64,000 nucleotides of DNA. Source: Murdochiella vaginalis. GTDB taxonomy: Bacteria > Bacillota > Clostridia > Tissierellales > Peptoniphilaceae. The stretch lies in NCBI RefSeq assembly GCF_900119705.1, contig NZ_LT632322.1, positions 1,116,001 to 1,180,000 of the forward strand, given 5' to 3'. The notes under the pieces were generated by a model. It did no database searches. It saw nothing but the letters and a program-made list of their open reading frames with translations, and was not told the origin of the DNA. Within the stretch, counting starts at the first letter, position 1. Each line of letters opens with the position of its first letter. This document shows positions 33,664 to 42,825 of this stretch, one piece after another. Position numbers and translations under genes: made by a program.

Positions 33664-35211
33664 TTAGAAAATCATTTCCGCTACGGTCAGAATGATCGCG
33701 CAAGCCACAGCAATGATGATGAGCAGCTTGAAGACCCACTTGAGGTAGGTTGCATACTCGACACGTGCCGCGGCGACACCACCCATAACAACACCAGAGG
33801 TCGGGGTTGCCATATTGACGACACCGGAACCAGCGGTGAAGATATTGACCATGATGTTCGGGTTAAATCCAAGTTGTGCAGCGAGGCCGCCCATAACCGG
33901 GATGGACAAACCGGCAAGACCGGAAGTCGACGGAACCAAGAAGCTCAACAGGATGTAGACCACGAGGGACAGCGGAACAAAGACCGCGCCCGGAACGCCT
34001 TGCAGCATGCGGGTGCACTGATCGAGTATCCAGAAGTCCATGTGTGTCTTGCCCATAACAACGGTGATACCACGGGAAACCGCGATAATGATACCGACGG
34101 AAAGAAGGTCTTTCGAGCCATCAATGAACGTCTCGATGTAGCTGTGCTCACTGTAGCCACCAATAAGAGCGATAACGATGGAACCAATGATAAACCAAGC
34201 AGCCAGTTCCAAGAAGTACCACCAGCCGAGCGGCTTACCAGTTAAGAAATCGCTCCAGCCGAAAGCGGCTAGGTAAGCATCTTCGTCACCACCGAAGTTG
34301 AGATCCTGATACGAAATCAGGGAGGCAATCATCACGACGAACATCAATGCGAAGACGCAAAGGATAGCCTTATGACGACCAGTGAATTCGATTTTCGCAT
34401 TCGGATCTTCTTCGCCGAAGTGTTCACGCATGGTTTCCTGCTCCTGCAGGGAAAGAATCGTCGATCCTTTATCCTTCTTCACCTTCTTCGCATATCGAAG
34501 CGTAAAGGCGATGGCAATCGCGATGACCGCCAGCCAGAGGATGGCACCGATGAGGTAGATCAAACCGCTGTTCGGCTCAATGCCGATCGCATTCAATCCG
34601 CCAATGGCAACGCCTGTAGCAAACGGGTTGATCGTCGAGCCCAAGCAACCGGCAGCAGAACCGACTAGAACCGTAGCGAGCGCCACAATCGAGTCAAACC
34701 CGGCGATAACCATGGCCGATGTAATAAAGGCATAGAAACCGATCGTTTCCTCCGCCATACCGTAGGTGGTTCCACCCAAGGAGAACAGGAACATCAGGAC
34801 GACGATAAGAATTTCTTCTTTGCCATGCATCTTGTGAACCAGGGCATTGACACCCGCTTCCAGAGCACCGGTTTTCATGACGACATTCAGGAAGCCACCG
34901 AGGGCAACGATGAACATCAAGAGGTCGGAAGCATCGGTAAAGCCGTTCGGGATGGCCATCACGAAGTCTTTTAGTTGGGCAGCAACGACCTGAACATGCT
35001 CGCCGCCTTTCACGGTATCCAATAATTCCCCATATTTATCGGGATCCAGCGAGTTGATAATGGAATCGCTGATCTGTGCGCCGTTCAAGAAAACCGAAAT
35101 TACACAAAGAACGGCAAGAATAATGACAAGGATGGTAAAGGCCGATAGAGAATGACGTTTCTTTTTTGCGGGCATCGTCTCGGCATTCGGCTGGGTATTC
35201 ATTTCAGCCAT
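33664..35211 (-). CDS. YfcC-family carrier, probable arginine/ornithine antiporter
   Basis: The 515-residue protein has about 12 membrane segments, of the YfcC/C4-dicarboxylate anaerobic carrier group. Typical stretches are LGGTTYGMAEETIGFYAF, GSTINPFATGVA and FLVPSTSGLAGLSIPVMGGL. In several Clostridia such a gene takes the place of arcD beside arcA and arcC, and this is the case here, so arginine-ornithine exchange is the likely job. That substrate is inferred from context. It starts 53 bp after arcC, with a small CCGAACC/GGTTCGG hairpin in the gap, and is followed by a strong terminator. Confidence 0.85.
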   Translation of the reverse strand: MAEMNTQPNAETMPAKKKRHSLSAFTILVIILAVLCVISVFLNGAQISDSIINSLDPDKYGELLDTVKGGEHVQVVAAQLKDFVMAIPNGFTDASDLLMFIVALGGFLNVVMKTGALEAGVNALVHKMHGKEEILIVVLMFLFSLGGTTYGMAEETIGFYAFITSAMVIAGFDSIVALATVLVGSAAGCLGSTINPFATGVAIGGLNAIGIEPNSGLIYLIGAILWLAVIAIAIAFTLRYAKKVKKDKGSTILSLQEQETMREHFGEEDPNAKIEFTGRHKAILCVFALMFVVMIASLISYQDLNFGGDEDAYLAAFGWSDFLTGKPLGWWYFLELAAWFIIGSIVIALIGGYSEHSYIETFIDGSKDLLSVGIIIAVSRGITVVMGKTHMDFWILDQCTRMLQGVPGAVFVPLSLVVYILLSFLVPSTSGLAGLSIPVMGGLAAQLGFNPNIMVNIFTAGSGVVNMATPTSGVVMGGVAAARVEYATYLKWVFKLLIIIAVACAIILTVAEMIF

Positions 35212-35263
35212 AACAAACTCCTTTCAATTCTTTCTTCCGAACCGAGGTTCGGTTGTTGACGGA

Positions 35264-36202
35264 CTATCGTGTAATAACCGTGCCCGTCTTTCCTTCCAAT
35301 GCATCTTTTGCTTTCGCGAGAGACGTGATCAGCGCCTTGCCGCCTTCACGTTGTTGGACGTAATCCAAGCATGCCTCAATTTTCGGAAGCATGGATCCCG
35401 GAGCAAATTGTCCCTGCGCAATGTACTCTTTCGCCTGCTCGACGTTCATCGAGTCGATCGCTTTTTGATCCGGTTTATTAAAGTTTACCGCAACTTGATC
35501 GACTGCGGTAAGAATAACGAGCATGTCCGCATCAATATCGAGCGCTAAGCGAGAAGAGGAACGATCTTTATCAATAACCGCCGGTACGCCACGATAGGCG
35601 CCCTGCTCTTCTACCACCGGAATACCACCGCCACCGACTGTAATGACGATATCGCCCAGATCAACAAGCTGTTTGACAACTCCCAATTCGACAATTTTTT
35701 TTGGAAGCGGGCTGGCTACCACGCGACGATATCCGCGGCCGGCATCTTCGACAAACGTATAACCCGTTTCTGCAGCCAGCTTATCCGCCGTTTCTTTATC
35801 CATGAAACTGCCAATCGGCTTGCTCGGCTTTTGGAACGCCGGATCCTTTTCATCAACGACAACCTGTGTAACAACACAGGCAACTTTACGATCGCTCATC
35901 TTGCGCGCAGCCAATTCCGCCTGAATGGATTGCATCAAATGATAGCCGATGTAGCCCTGGCTCATCGCACCACATTCCGGGAAAGGCATAATAGGCGTAT
36001 TGCCGCCGTGTTCCGCCGAAAACGACATCGCATTGTTGATCATGCCCACTTGGGGGCCGTTGCCGTGTCCGATAATGACATCGCAGCTTTCGGCGAGATC
36101 GACAATGGTCTTTGCCGTCTGTTTCACCAGTTCAAGCTGTTCGCTCGGCGTGTTGCCCAGTGCGTTGCCGCCTAAAGCAACCACAATCCGTTTTTTAGTC
36201 AT
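35264..36202 (-). CDS. arcC: Carbamate kinase
   Basis: Carbamate kinase takes the phosphate of carbamoyl phosphate to make ATP, the last step of the arginine deiminase pathway. The 312-residue protein begins VVALGGNAL, the amino-acid-kinase glycine loop, and has IGHGNGPQVG, GRGYRRVVASP, VTVGGGGIPV and the DKDRSSSRLA lysine region, all family marks. The start at 36202 has AAGGAGAA upstream; the longer frame has no match. It follows arcA by about 95 bp, a gap that contains a long hairpin. Confidence 0.95.
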   Translation of the reverse strand: MTKKRIVVALGGNALGNTPSEQLELVKQTAKTIVDLAESCDVIIGHGNGPQVGMINNAMSFSAEHGGNTPIMPFPECGAMSQGYIGYHLMQSIQAELAARKMSDRKVACVVTQVVVDEKDPAFQKPSKPIGSFMDKETADKLAAETGYTFVEDAGRGYRRVVASPLPKKIVELGVVKQLVDLGDIVITVGGGGIPVVEEQGAYRGVPAVIDKDRSSSRLALDIDADMLVILTAVDQVAVNFNKPDQKAIDSMNVEQAKEYIAQGQFAPGSMLPKIEACLDYVQQREGGKALITSLAKAKDALEGKTGTVITR

Positions 36203-36240
36203 ATATTCTCCTTCAATATTGGATAGCAAATCCATCAAGC

Positions 36241-36276
36241 CGTAAACCGGTACGCCTCGAGGTGTACCGGTTTACG
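36241..36276. repeat. Long hairpin between arcA and arcC
   Basis: CGTAAACCGGTAC (36241-36253) and GTACCGGTTTACG (36264-36276) pair perfectly, with GCC/GGT pairs further in. No T run follows on the minus strand. It looks like an mRNA-stabilising or processing hairpin, or a partial terminator, separating arcA from arcC. Confidence 0.7.
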
Positions 36277-36298
36277 GATGGATTACTCTTACATTCTA

Positions 36299-37525
36299 TT
36301 AGTTTTCACGAATCAACGGCATGGACATGCAGCGCGGGCCGCCACGACCGACCGTCAGGTTGTCTGCGTCGAGCTCGATGACTTCAAATCCGGCTTCCTT
36401 CAAGGATTTATTCGTCTCGAAGTTGCGCTTGTAAACGACGATCTTGCCCGGGGAAAGCGTCAAGGTGTTGGAACCATCGGTCCACTGTTCACGCTCAGCA
36501 GCCATGTCATCGCCACCGCCGCACGGGAACAGACGAACTTTTTCAATACCCAAGATGCCGGCCAGGATCTCACCCAAAGAACCCTTGTGTTCTTCGATTT
36601 TGACGTCATGTTTTGCTTCGTCTTTCGTCAGTTCGAACACGCGCAGTGTTGCGGTGATGCCCGGATGATACGTAAAAGCATCGTGATCGATCATCGTGAA
36701 GACGGTGTCAAGGTGCATGAATGCACGGGATACCGGAATATTGAATGCGAAGATGCGCTCGATCTTATTGCCTTCCGTTTCGAAGAAGAGGTTCATGGCC
36801 AATTTCTGGATGGCGTCGGCCGTCGTACGCTGAGAAATACCAACGAACAGTGTTTTTTCATCTACGTTGAAGACGTCTCCGCCCTCAATGTGGAAGTGAT
36901 TGTGACGTCCGTAGAGGTCTTTGACCTGTCCCTTGTATTCCGGATGATATTTGAAGATGTAATCCGCATAGATGGTCTCACGGTTGCGGGTTACGGAAAA
37001 CATTTTATTAATCACAGCACCGTTGCCAACCGAGGCGAACGGATCGCGCGTGAAGTAGAGGTTCGGCATCGGATTGACGAGAAGGTAAGGATGTTCCAAT
37101 TCGTCAATCAGGAAGTTGGTTTCGATGTCGCCCAATTCTTTGAAGGAAACACCAGCCATAGTCTTCATGACAAACTCTTTGGTGTCTTTGATACCGGCAA
37201 AGAAGTTTTTGAGAATCTTATGATAGGTTTCGGTATAGATACCGGCATCATCCAAGTATTCATCGATAAATTTCTCGCGAAGGCCCTCGTTTGCATCCAG
37301 GGTTTCCGCCATTAAATCTTCAAGGTAAACTACCTCCACGCCTTCTTTGCGAAGGATGTCGGTGAACGCATCATGTTCTTTTTGCGCTTTTACTAAATCC
37401 GGAATATCGTCGAAGAGCAATTCCGCGAGCGTATCCGGTGTAAGGTATTTCAGTTCTTCGCCCGGACGATGGACCAGGACCTTCCTAAGGGGCTGAATCT
37501 CACTTGTAACTTGAATGGGTTTCAT
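36299..37525 (-). CDS. arcA: Arginine deiminase
   Basis: The enzyme converts arginine to citrulline and ammonia. The 408-residue protein shows the family opening EIQPLRKVLVHRPGEE, the substrate aspartates in FTRDPFASVG and HLDTVFTMID, the histidine in HIEGGDVFNVDE, and the catalytic cysteine C399 in GRGGPRCMSMPL. It is the first gene of arcA-arcC-carrier on the minus strand; AAAGGAA precedes the start. No arcB lies within this set: the carbamoyltransferase gene is at 22798-23802. Confidence 0.97.
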   Translation of the reverse strand: MKPIQVTSEIQPLRKVLVHRPGEELKYLTPDTLAELLFDDIPDLVKAQKEHDAFTDILRKEGVEVVYLEDLMAETLDANEGLREKFIDEYLDDAGIYTETYHKILKNFFAGIKDTKEFVMKTMAGVSFKELGDIETNFLIDELEHPYLLVNPMPNLYFTRDPFASVGNGAVINKMFSVTRNRETIYADYIFKYHPEYKGQVKDLYGRHNHFHIEGGDVFNVDEKTLFVGISQRTTADAIQKLAMNLFFETEGNKIERIFAFNIPVSRAFMHLDTVFTMIDHDAFTYHPGITATLRVFELTKDEAKHDVKIEEHKGSLGEILAGILGIEKVRLFPCGGGDDMAAEREQWTDGSNTLTLSPGKIVVYKRNFETNKSLKEAGFEVIELDADNLTVGRGGPRCMSMPLIREN

Positions 37526-37625
37526 AGCATTCCTTTCTTTTCCTTGTTGATCTCGTAAAAGATCTTCTTCTACGTTGTAAAAAAACGATTTTCTGCTCTA
37601 CGGGTACACCCGTAAAACCAGATTT

Positions 37626-37654
37626 AGTATATTGCCCACAAGAAAAAAAGTAAA
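37626..37654 (-). promoter_or_regulatory. Promoter of arcA
   Basis: On the minus strand TTTACT (-35) is 17 bp from TATACT (-10). It lies about 100 bp upstream of the arcA start. Confidence 0.5.
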
Positions 37655-37893
37655 GACAAGTAGCGTGGGTTTCATTGTAAAAACGTGGAAAAGCATGCCT
37701 GTAGAATAAGAATTTGACCGAATTTCGATTTTTCAGAATCGTTTTATATGATACGACATATGGTACCCTTCTTTTTCCTTGTTATTTTTACCTGAAGAGC
37801 CTTTAATCGCAGGCAAACCGTTTTCCTTTTGTCCATGGAAAGGAATCAGACACAGAACAAACTGAGACTACGTGCAAGGCCCTTGTCATTTAA

Positions 37894-37902
37894 TGCTATA
37901 AT
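37894..37902 (+). promoter_or_regulatory. Extended -10 promoter of glnS
   Basis: TGCTATAAT, 31 bp before the start codon. It is the same nine bases as ahead of the BMP transporter and the thrE-type genes. Confidence 0.7.
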
Positions 37903-37932
37903 AATTGCATCGCAACACGTAAGGAGGGCATC

Positions 37933-39621
37933 ATGAACTGGGAGACTACCAACTTTATACATCAAATTATTGAGGAAGAATCTGCACCCGGCGGACGTGT
38001 TTACGGACAACAGATCGTCACCCGCTTTCCACCGGAGCCGAACGGATTTTTACATATCGGTCATGCGAAAGCGATCAATATGGATTTCGGTACTGCATTG
38101 AAATACGGCGGCATATGCAATTTGCGTATGGATGATACCAATCCGGTTAAAGAAGATACCGTATTTGTCGAATCCATTCAGGAAGATATTCACTGGCTCG
38201 GCTTTGACTGGGGCGATCGCTTCTACTTCGCGTCCGATTACTTTGAACGTATGTTCGAAGCGGCCATTGTCCTCATTAAAAAAGGACTGGCCTATGTGGA
38301 TGATCTTTCCGCTGAGGAAATGCGCGCCTATCGCGGCACGCTTACCGAACCCGGAAAACCAAGCCCCTGGCGAGATCGTAGCGTGGACGAAAATCTCGAT
38401 CTTTTCCAACGCATGCGTGATGGGGCGTTTGCAGACGGTGAAAAAACGCTGCGCGCAAAAATTGATCTTGCGTCCGGCAATATCAATATGCGCGATCCCG
38501 TTATCTACCGAATTGCGCATCAGCATCACCATCGCCAAGGAGATAAATGGTGCATTTATCCCATGTACGACTTTGCCCACCCCATCGAGGATGCCATCGA
38601 AGGCATCACGCATTCCCTCTGTTCCTTGGAGTTTGAGAATCATCGTCCGCTCTATGATTGGGTCGTAGGCAACACGGATATGCCCCATAAACCGCGGCAA
38701 ATCGAATTTGCGCGTCTCAATCTTACGCATACCGTTATGAGCAAGCGAAAATTACGCACTTTGGTGGAGAAAGGGTTGGTTGACGGATGGGACGATCCGC
38801 GTCTACCGACCATTCAGGGCTTGCGTCGGCGCGGCTTTACTCCGCAAAGCATCCGTAATTTCTGTGAGCGCATCGGCATGACGAAGACCGACAGCATGGT
38901 GGATGCTCGCTTCCTTGATTATTGTGTACGAGAAGATCTCAATGAACATGCTCCGCGTGCGATGGCGGTATTAGATCCTATTATGCTTGTCATCGATAAT
39001 TATCCGGAGGATAAGACGGATATCTGCACCATCGCCAATCATCCCAAGGATCCGTCCATGGGAACACACACCATTCCCTTCGGTAAGAAGATCTGGATCG
39101 AACGCGAAGATTTTATGATTCAGCCACCGAAGAAGTACTATCGTCTCTTCCCCGGCAATGAAGTGCGCCTCCAAAACGCGTATATCGTCAAGGCAACGGA
39201 TTATGAGTTGGATGAAAACGGCAATGTGAAAGTGGTCCATGCCACCTATGATCCGGAATCCTTTGGTGGCACGGCACCGGATGGCCGGAAAATTCGCGGT
39301 ACCATTCACTGGGTGCCGGTGAACGAAGGCGTCACGGCGGAAGTACGTCTTTACGATCGTCTCTTTACGGTGGAGAATCCGGATGGTGAAGATGCGGATT
39401 ACCAAGAGCTGTTGAATCCGGAATCGCTCACGATCCTTTCGAATGCCGTTGTGGAACCATGGCTTGCCGAAAAGCATGAGGATTCCATTCGCTATCAGTT
39501 TATGCGTAAAGGGTATTTCTGCGAGGATCGCCATTATTCGACGCCGGAAAAGCATATTTACAATCGCGTCGTAACGCTTCGTGACAGTTTTAACCCGGAA
39601 AGCGAACCGACGCAACACTAA
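37933..39621 (+). CDS. glnS: Glutamine-tRNA ligase
   Basis: This is a class I synthetase of 562 residues with HIGH at 41-44 (PNGFLHIGHAKA), the QHHHRQGDKWCIYPMYDF-type active-site region, and the KMSKS-like VMSKRK. The two C-terminal beta-barrel anticodon-binding domains are present. GlnRS charges tRNA-Gln directly; many Firmicutes use GatCAB instead, so its presence is informative about the lineage. AAGGAGGG precedes the start. It is followed 19 bp later by the YfhO gene. Confidence 0.96.
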   Translation: MNWETTNFIHQIIEEESAPGGRVYGQQIVTRFPPEPNGFLHIGHAKAINMDFGTALKYGGICNLRMDDTNPVKEDTVFVESIQEDIHWLGFDWGDRFYFASDYFERMFEAAIVLIKKGLAYVDDLSAEEMRAYRGTLTEPGKPSPWRDRSVDENLDLFQRMRDGAFADGEKTLRAKIDLASGNINMRDPVIYRIAHQHHHRQGDKWCIYPMYDFAHPIEDAIEGITHSLCSLEFENHRPLYDWVVGNTDMPHKPRQIEFARLNLTHTVMSKRKLRTLVEKGLVDGWDDPRLPTIQGLRRRGFTPQSIRNFCERIGMTKTDSMVDARFLDYCVREDLNEHAPRAMAVLDPIMLVIDNYPEDKTDICTIANHPKDPSMGTHTIPFGKKIWIEREDFMIQPPKKYYRLFPGNEVRLQNAYIVKATDYELDENGNVKVVHATYDPESFGGTAPDGRKIRGTIHWVPVNEGVTAEVRLYDRLFTVENPDGEDADYQELLNPESLTILSNAVVEPWLAEKHEDSIRYQFMRKGYFCEDRHYSTPEKHIYNRVVTLRDSFNPESEPTQH

Positions 39622-39640
39622 AAATCCGAATGGAGGAATC

Positions 39641-42442
39641 ATGTCATCCTACCGTATGCTGATACACCGCGACAAACGAGGAGTCCTATTGGCGCAAAAA
39701 AAGCATGTGCCACGGAAAAAGAATACGATTTTTCTTGTTCTGCTGAGCTTTCTTCTTCCGCTCCTCCTTTTAACGCCGGCCTTTATATACTCCGGCATCT
39801 TTCCTTTCGGGGATCACACAACATTGGCGGTCGATCTGCGTAATCAGTATGTTGGATTTTTTGAGGCCTTTCGGCGTTTGACGACCGATCCCGGCGGACT
39901 GCTCTTTAACTTTACGAAGGGACCCGGCGGGATCATGAGCGCAACAGATGCGTATTACCTGTGCAGTCCGTTCAATTTCCTTTTTTTGCTTTTTTCCTCC
40001 TCACAGCTTCCCTTGGCCGTCGAAGCGATTCAACTGCTCAAGGTCTGTTTTTCGGCGCTCACCTTTTCCCTTCTGTTGATAAAAAGGGAGCATGGCGATG
40101 ATTGGCGCACACTGCTTTTTTCGAGCTGCTATGCGCTGATGTCTTTTACCATGGCCAATCTTTTGAATGTGATGTGGTTGGATCTACTGTATATGACTCC
40201 GCTCGTCATCCTTTTTTTGGAGCGAATGTTGGATGGGAAAAGCCCGGTTCCCTATATTCTGTCACTAGCACTTTCCGTCATTATCAATTTTTACATGGCC
40301 TATATGCTATGTATCTTTTTGGTGCTTTATGCCGTTTGGACCATTGTGCGTCGCACGTCTGCCCTGCGCGGCTCGTTCTTTTTCAAAACTAAGCAGTGCA
40401 TTATCCAGTTCTTGCGCTTCTTGCTGTTCTCCTTTATTGCAGGAACCTTAACGGCGTGGCTTCTTTTTCCGAACTTATACACCCTTTTGCTGAGCAAGGG
40501 GCCGTATCAGGAAAATGTCGTTGCGGATCTTTCTTTACGGTATCCCCCGCTCGACCCACTTTCGCGCTTGATCCCTGCTGCCTTTGATTATGATCAGGTA
40601 TCCAATGGATACGCGAACATTTATGTCGGATTGGTTCCTTCCATATTGACCCTGTTTTATTTTGCCAATCCACGCATCACGAAACGGGAACGCTTCTGTT
40701 CTCTTTTGTTGGTGCTTTTCCTGCTGCTTTCGATGAACATGAAGAAGCTGAACATCTTCTGGCATGGCATGCAATATCCCATCTGGTATAACTATCGCTT
40801 TTCTTGGGTTTTCAGCTTTTTTACACTGCTGATTGCGTTTCGTGGCTTTCGACGTATGAAACGGGTCTCCATCGTTCAAACGGGACTTGTTTTCGTGTTC
40901 TATGCGGTGCTATTGCTCTATCTTGGAATTCAAAAAGTACAGAACCAAGACGCATACTCCTTCCTCACTATTTTTCATCTGATAGCGACCTTTGTTTTGA
41001 TCGTTTTGCTGCTGATTCTTTTTCAACAATGGAGCAAGGAAAAGCACACCCTGCAGATGGCCTCTTTTCTTTTGTTGCTGTTTACTTTTTTGGATCTAAC
41101 GATTAATTCTGCGGTCTATACAGCGTGCTTTTCCTATGAAACCTATACCGAATTTGCTTTTTATGATCAACAGATGCAGGAGGCACTCTCCCCGATTCTT
41201 CCGCCGGACAATGATTTTTATCGCATCGAGAAAACTTTTATGCACGATAACAATGATGGTATGCGTTTTAATTATAGCGGCTTAACGCATTTTAATTCCA
41301 CGTATGAATATAACACGATTGAGTTGCTTTCCAGCCTCGGCTTTTCGCGCGGACGCGCCTCTACGGCCGGAGGCAATGCAACGAAGCTCACGGATGCTTT
41401 GTTCGGCATTCGTTACTATTTGGACGGAAAGTATCAGGCGGACGTAGAAGGCGTGATGAAGGAGGGCGTCGGTTGTTTTCAATCGAAGTCGCATCGTCCG
41501 GATGTCCGGGACATGACTCCTGTTGCGCAGTATCGCTACATTGATGTATATGAAAATCCGTGGTGTATGCCATTTGGTATGCTGGCGGAAAAAGAAGTGG
41601 CTTCCCTTGATGCGGGAAGAATGAATCCCATGGATTTTCAGGACCATATCGCCAATATGCTCGACGGACGGGATGGAGAAGAAATCAACTACTTTGAGCA
41701 TGTAACGCTTCCGGCTCCCACACTGGAGAATCTTCGACAAGAATCGGGCGGCGGAGAGATGAAAACCTATCTTCGCGTTTCATCGGATAAAGAGGAAATC
41801 GCTCGGCTGAACTATTCCATTCAAACGCAGGGAAACCGTTCCGCTTACGTCACGATTTCCGAAACACTCAATTCCTCAAATTCCTTTGTGTATTTGGACG
41901 ACGAACAGATCGGCAATAAACGATCCGGTGAAGTCACCACATCGCAAATCCTTAATATCTCCGGCGCAAAGGATGGAGCTAAAACGCAGAAATTATCCAT
42001 TCAGATGCATAACAAAAAAGAACGCTTTTCGATCAACCACATGGCACTTTTCACCTTGAACGAGGAAGCGTTACGTCGTGCGGTGGAGTATCAGCGCCAA
42101 AACGGTTTAAAGCTGACGCATTTTTCTTCCACGGCTTTCTCCGGTACCTTCCAGGCGGATAAGGATACTTCCTATCTCCTTCTTTCTCTTCCCTATGATG
42201 AGGGATGGAAAGCAAAGCTTGATGGAGAAGCTGTGAAAACTGTACGGGTTCTGAATGCACTGACGGCCATCCCCGTTTCCCCCGGAGAACATTCGCTGGA
42301 GATGACCTTTCATGTTCCACTTCTTTTGCCCGGGCTTTGTCTCACCGTGGGAGGCGTTGTTTTTCTGTTCGGCATCGTTCGAAGCACGCGAACAAAAAAA
42401 CGCTCTTCCTACCAGAGCAATACGGAGCAAAGAGCATCATGA
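39641..42442 (+). CDS. YfhO-family membrane protein
   Basis: The protein has 933 residues. About 12 membrane segments span residues 30-490, with an outside loop FGDHTTLAVDLRNQYVGFFE near the start that resembles the acidic site of GT-C glycosyltransferases. A large outside part follows (about 500-895, with the YfhO region LLLSLPYDEGWKAKLDGE), and a last membrane segment lies near the C-terminus. YfhO-type proteins are linked to glycosylation of lipoteichoic acid or other surface polymers. The start at 39641 follows GGAGG; a longer frame overlaps glnS. The stop overlaps the next start (ATGA). Confidence 0.85.
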   Translation: MSSYRMLIHRDKRGVLLAQKKHVPRKKNTIFLVLLSFLLPLLLLTPAFIYSGIFPFGDHTTLAVDLRNQYVGFFEAFRRLTTDPGGLLFNFTKGPGGIMSATDAYYLCSPFNFLFLLFSSSQLPLAVEAIQLLKVCFSALTFSLLLIKREHGDDWRTLLFSSCYALMSFTMANLLNVMWLDLLYMTPLVILFLERMLDGKSPVPYILSLALSVIINFYMAYMLCIFLVLYAVWTIVRRTSALRGSFFFKTKQCIIQFLRFLLFSFIAGTLTAWLLFPNLYTLLLSKGPYQENVVADLSLRYPPLDPLSRLIPAAFDYDQVSNGYANIYVGLVPSILTLFYFANPRITKRERFCSLLLVLFLLLSMNMKKLNIFWHGMQYPIWYNYRFSWVFSFFTLLIAFRGFRRMKRVSIVQTGLVFVFYAVLLLYLGIQKVQNQDAYSFLTIFHLIATFVLIVLLLILFQQWSKEKHTLQMASFLLLLFTFLDLTINSAVYTACFSYETYTEFAFYDQQMQEALSPILPPDNDFYRIEKTFMHDNNDGMRFNYSGLTHFNSTYEYNTIELLSSLGFSRGRASTAGGNATKLTDALFGIRYYLDGKYQADVEGVMKEGVGCFQSKSHRPDVRDMTPVAQYRYIDVYENPWCMPFGMLAEKEVASLDAGRMNPMDFQDHIANMLDGRDGEEINYFEHVTLPAPTLENLRQESGGGEMKTYLRVSSDKEEIARLNYSIQTQGNRSAYVTISETLNSSNSFVYLDDEQIGNKRSGEVTTSQILNISGAKDGAKTQKLSIQMHNKKERFSINHMALFTLNEEALRRAVEYQRQNGLKLTHFSSTAFSGTFQADKDTSYLLLSLPYDEGWKAKLDGEAVKTVRVLNALTAIPVSPGEHSLEMTFHVPLLLPGLCLTVGGVVFLFGIVRSTRTKKRSSYQSNTEQRAS

Positions 42443-42825
42443 CCCTTCGCTCTCTTCGTTGGATGAATCTTGTGGCAAGAATCACAGGAGCTATCCTTTT
42501 TCTCATTGCCTGCATCCCGCTGCAAGGGATCCATCCTTGGATCCCCCTCTTTTTTTCCATTCTTTTCTTAGCGATGGCCGCCTGTTTAGACTATCGCTAT
42601 TGGCGTTGTCCGCATTGTCATCATCATTTGGGAAGACGCATGTTTCCCTTCCCTACGTTCTGCGGGCACTGTCAACAAACGGTGCATAAGACCGATCGAT
42701 CCTGGAGCAAAAAGCAGTATAAAGCCGAGCTACATCAATATATTGCACAAAAAAACGTCTCCACAAAAGAAGAGACGTTGCAAGACGAAGAGACGCAGCA
42801 CGAATCGGATCCCTTCAGTGGATAA
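42439..42825 (+). CDS. Small membrane protein with zinc-ribbon tail
   Basis: I do not recognise a named family. The 128-residue protein has two membrane segments at about 10-28 and 33-50, then a zinc ribbon (C57-x2-C60 in RCPHCHHH and C75-x2-C78 in FCGHC), then a charged tail rich in Glu, Gln and Lys. It starts on ATGA with the YfhO gene and is therefore translationally coupled to it; a joint role at the membrane is likely. Its 3' end overlaps the convergent AEC gene by 11 bp and contains that gene's terminator. Confidence 0.7.
   Translation: MTLRSLRWMNLVARITGAILFLIACIPLQGIHPWIPLFFSILFLAMAACLDYRYWRCPHCHHHLGRRMFPFPTFCGHCQQTVHKTDRSWSKKQYKAELHQYIAQKNVSTKEETLQDEETQHESDPFSG
42749..42779 (-). terminator. 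Terminator of the AEC gene, inside the convergent coding region
   Basis: On the minus strand AACGTCTC / GAGACGTT is followed by seven T. It lies 36-66 bp beyond the AEC stop, wholly within the zinc-ribbon gene. Confidence 0.75.

Larger units (their letters stand above)
37526..37932. promoter_or_regulatory. Divergent control region between arcA and glnS
   Basis: No gene is supported in these 407 bp. For arcA (minus) there is TTTACT, 17 bp, TATACT, and a leader hairpin ACGGG-TACA-CCCGT at about 37600-37613. Between the promoters lie an inverted repeat CGATT-N6-AATCG (37725-37740), ATATG-N6-CATAT (37745-37760), two GAATTT copies ten bases apart (37709 and 37719), and a hairpin TTCCTTT / AAAGGAA (37823-37845). 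These are candidate sites for arginine or catabolite control; none matches a consensus I can name with certainty. Confidence 0.45.

Noticed and set aside
36278-37315. 345-codon plus frame opposite arcA
   Set aside because: arcA on the other strand is a certain match; the plus frame is a shadow created by its codon use.
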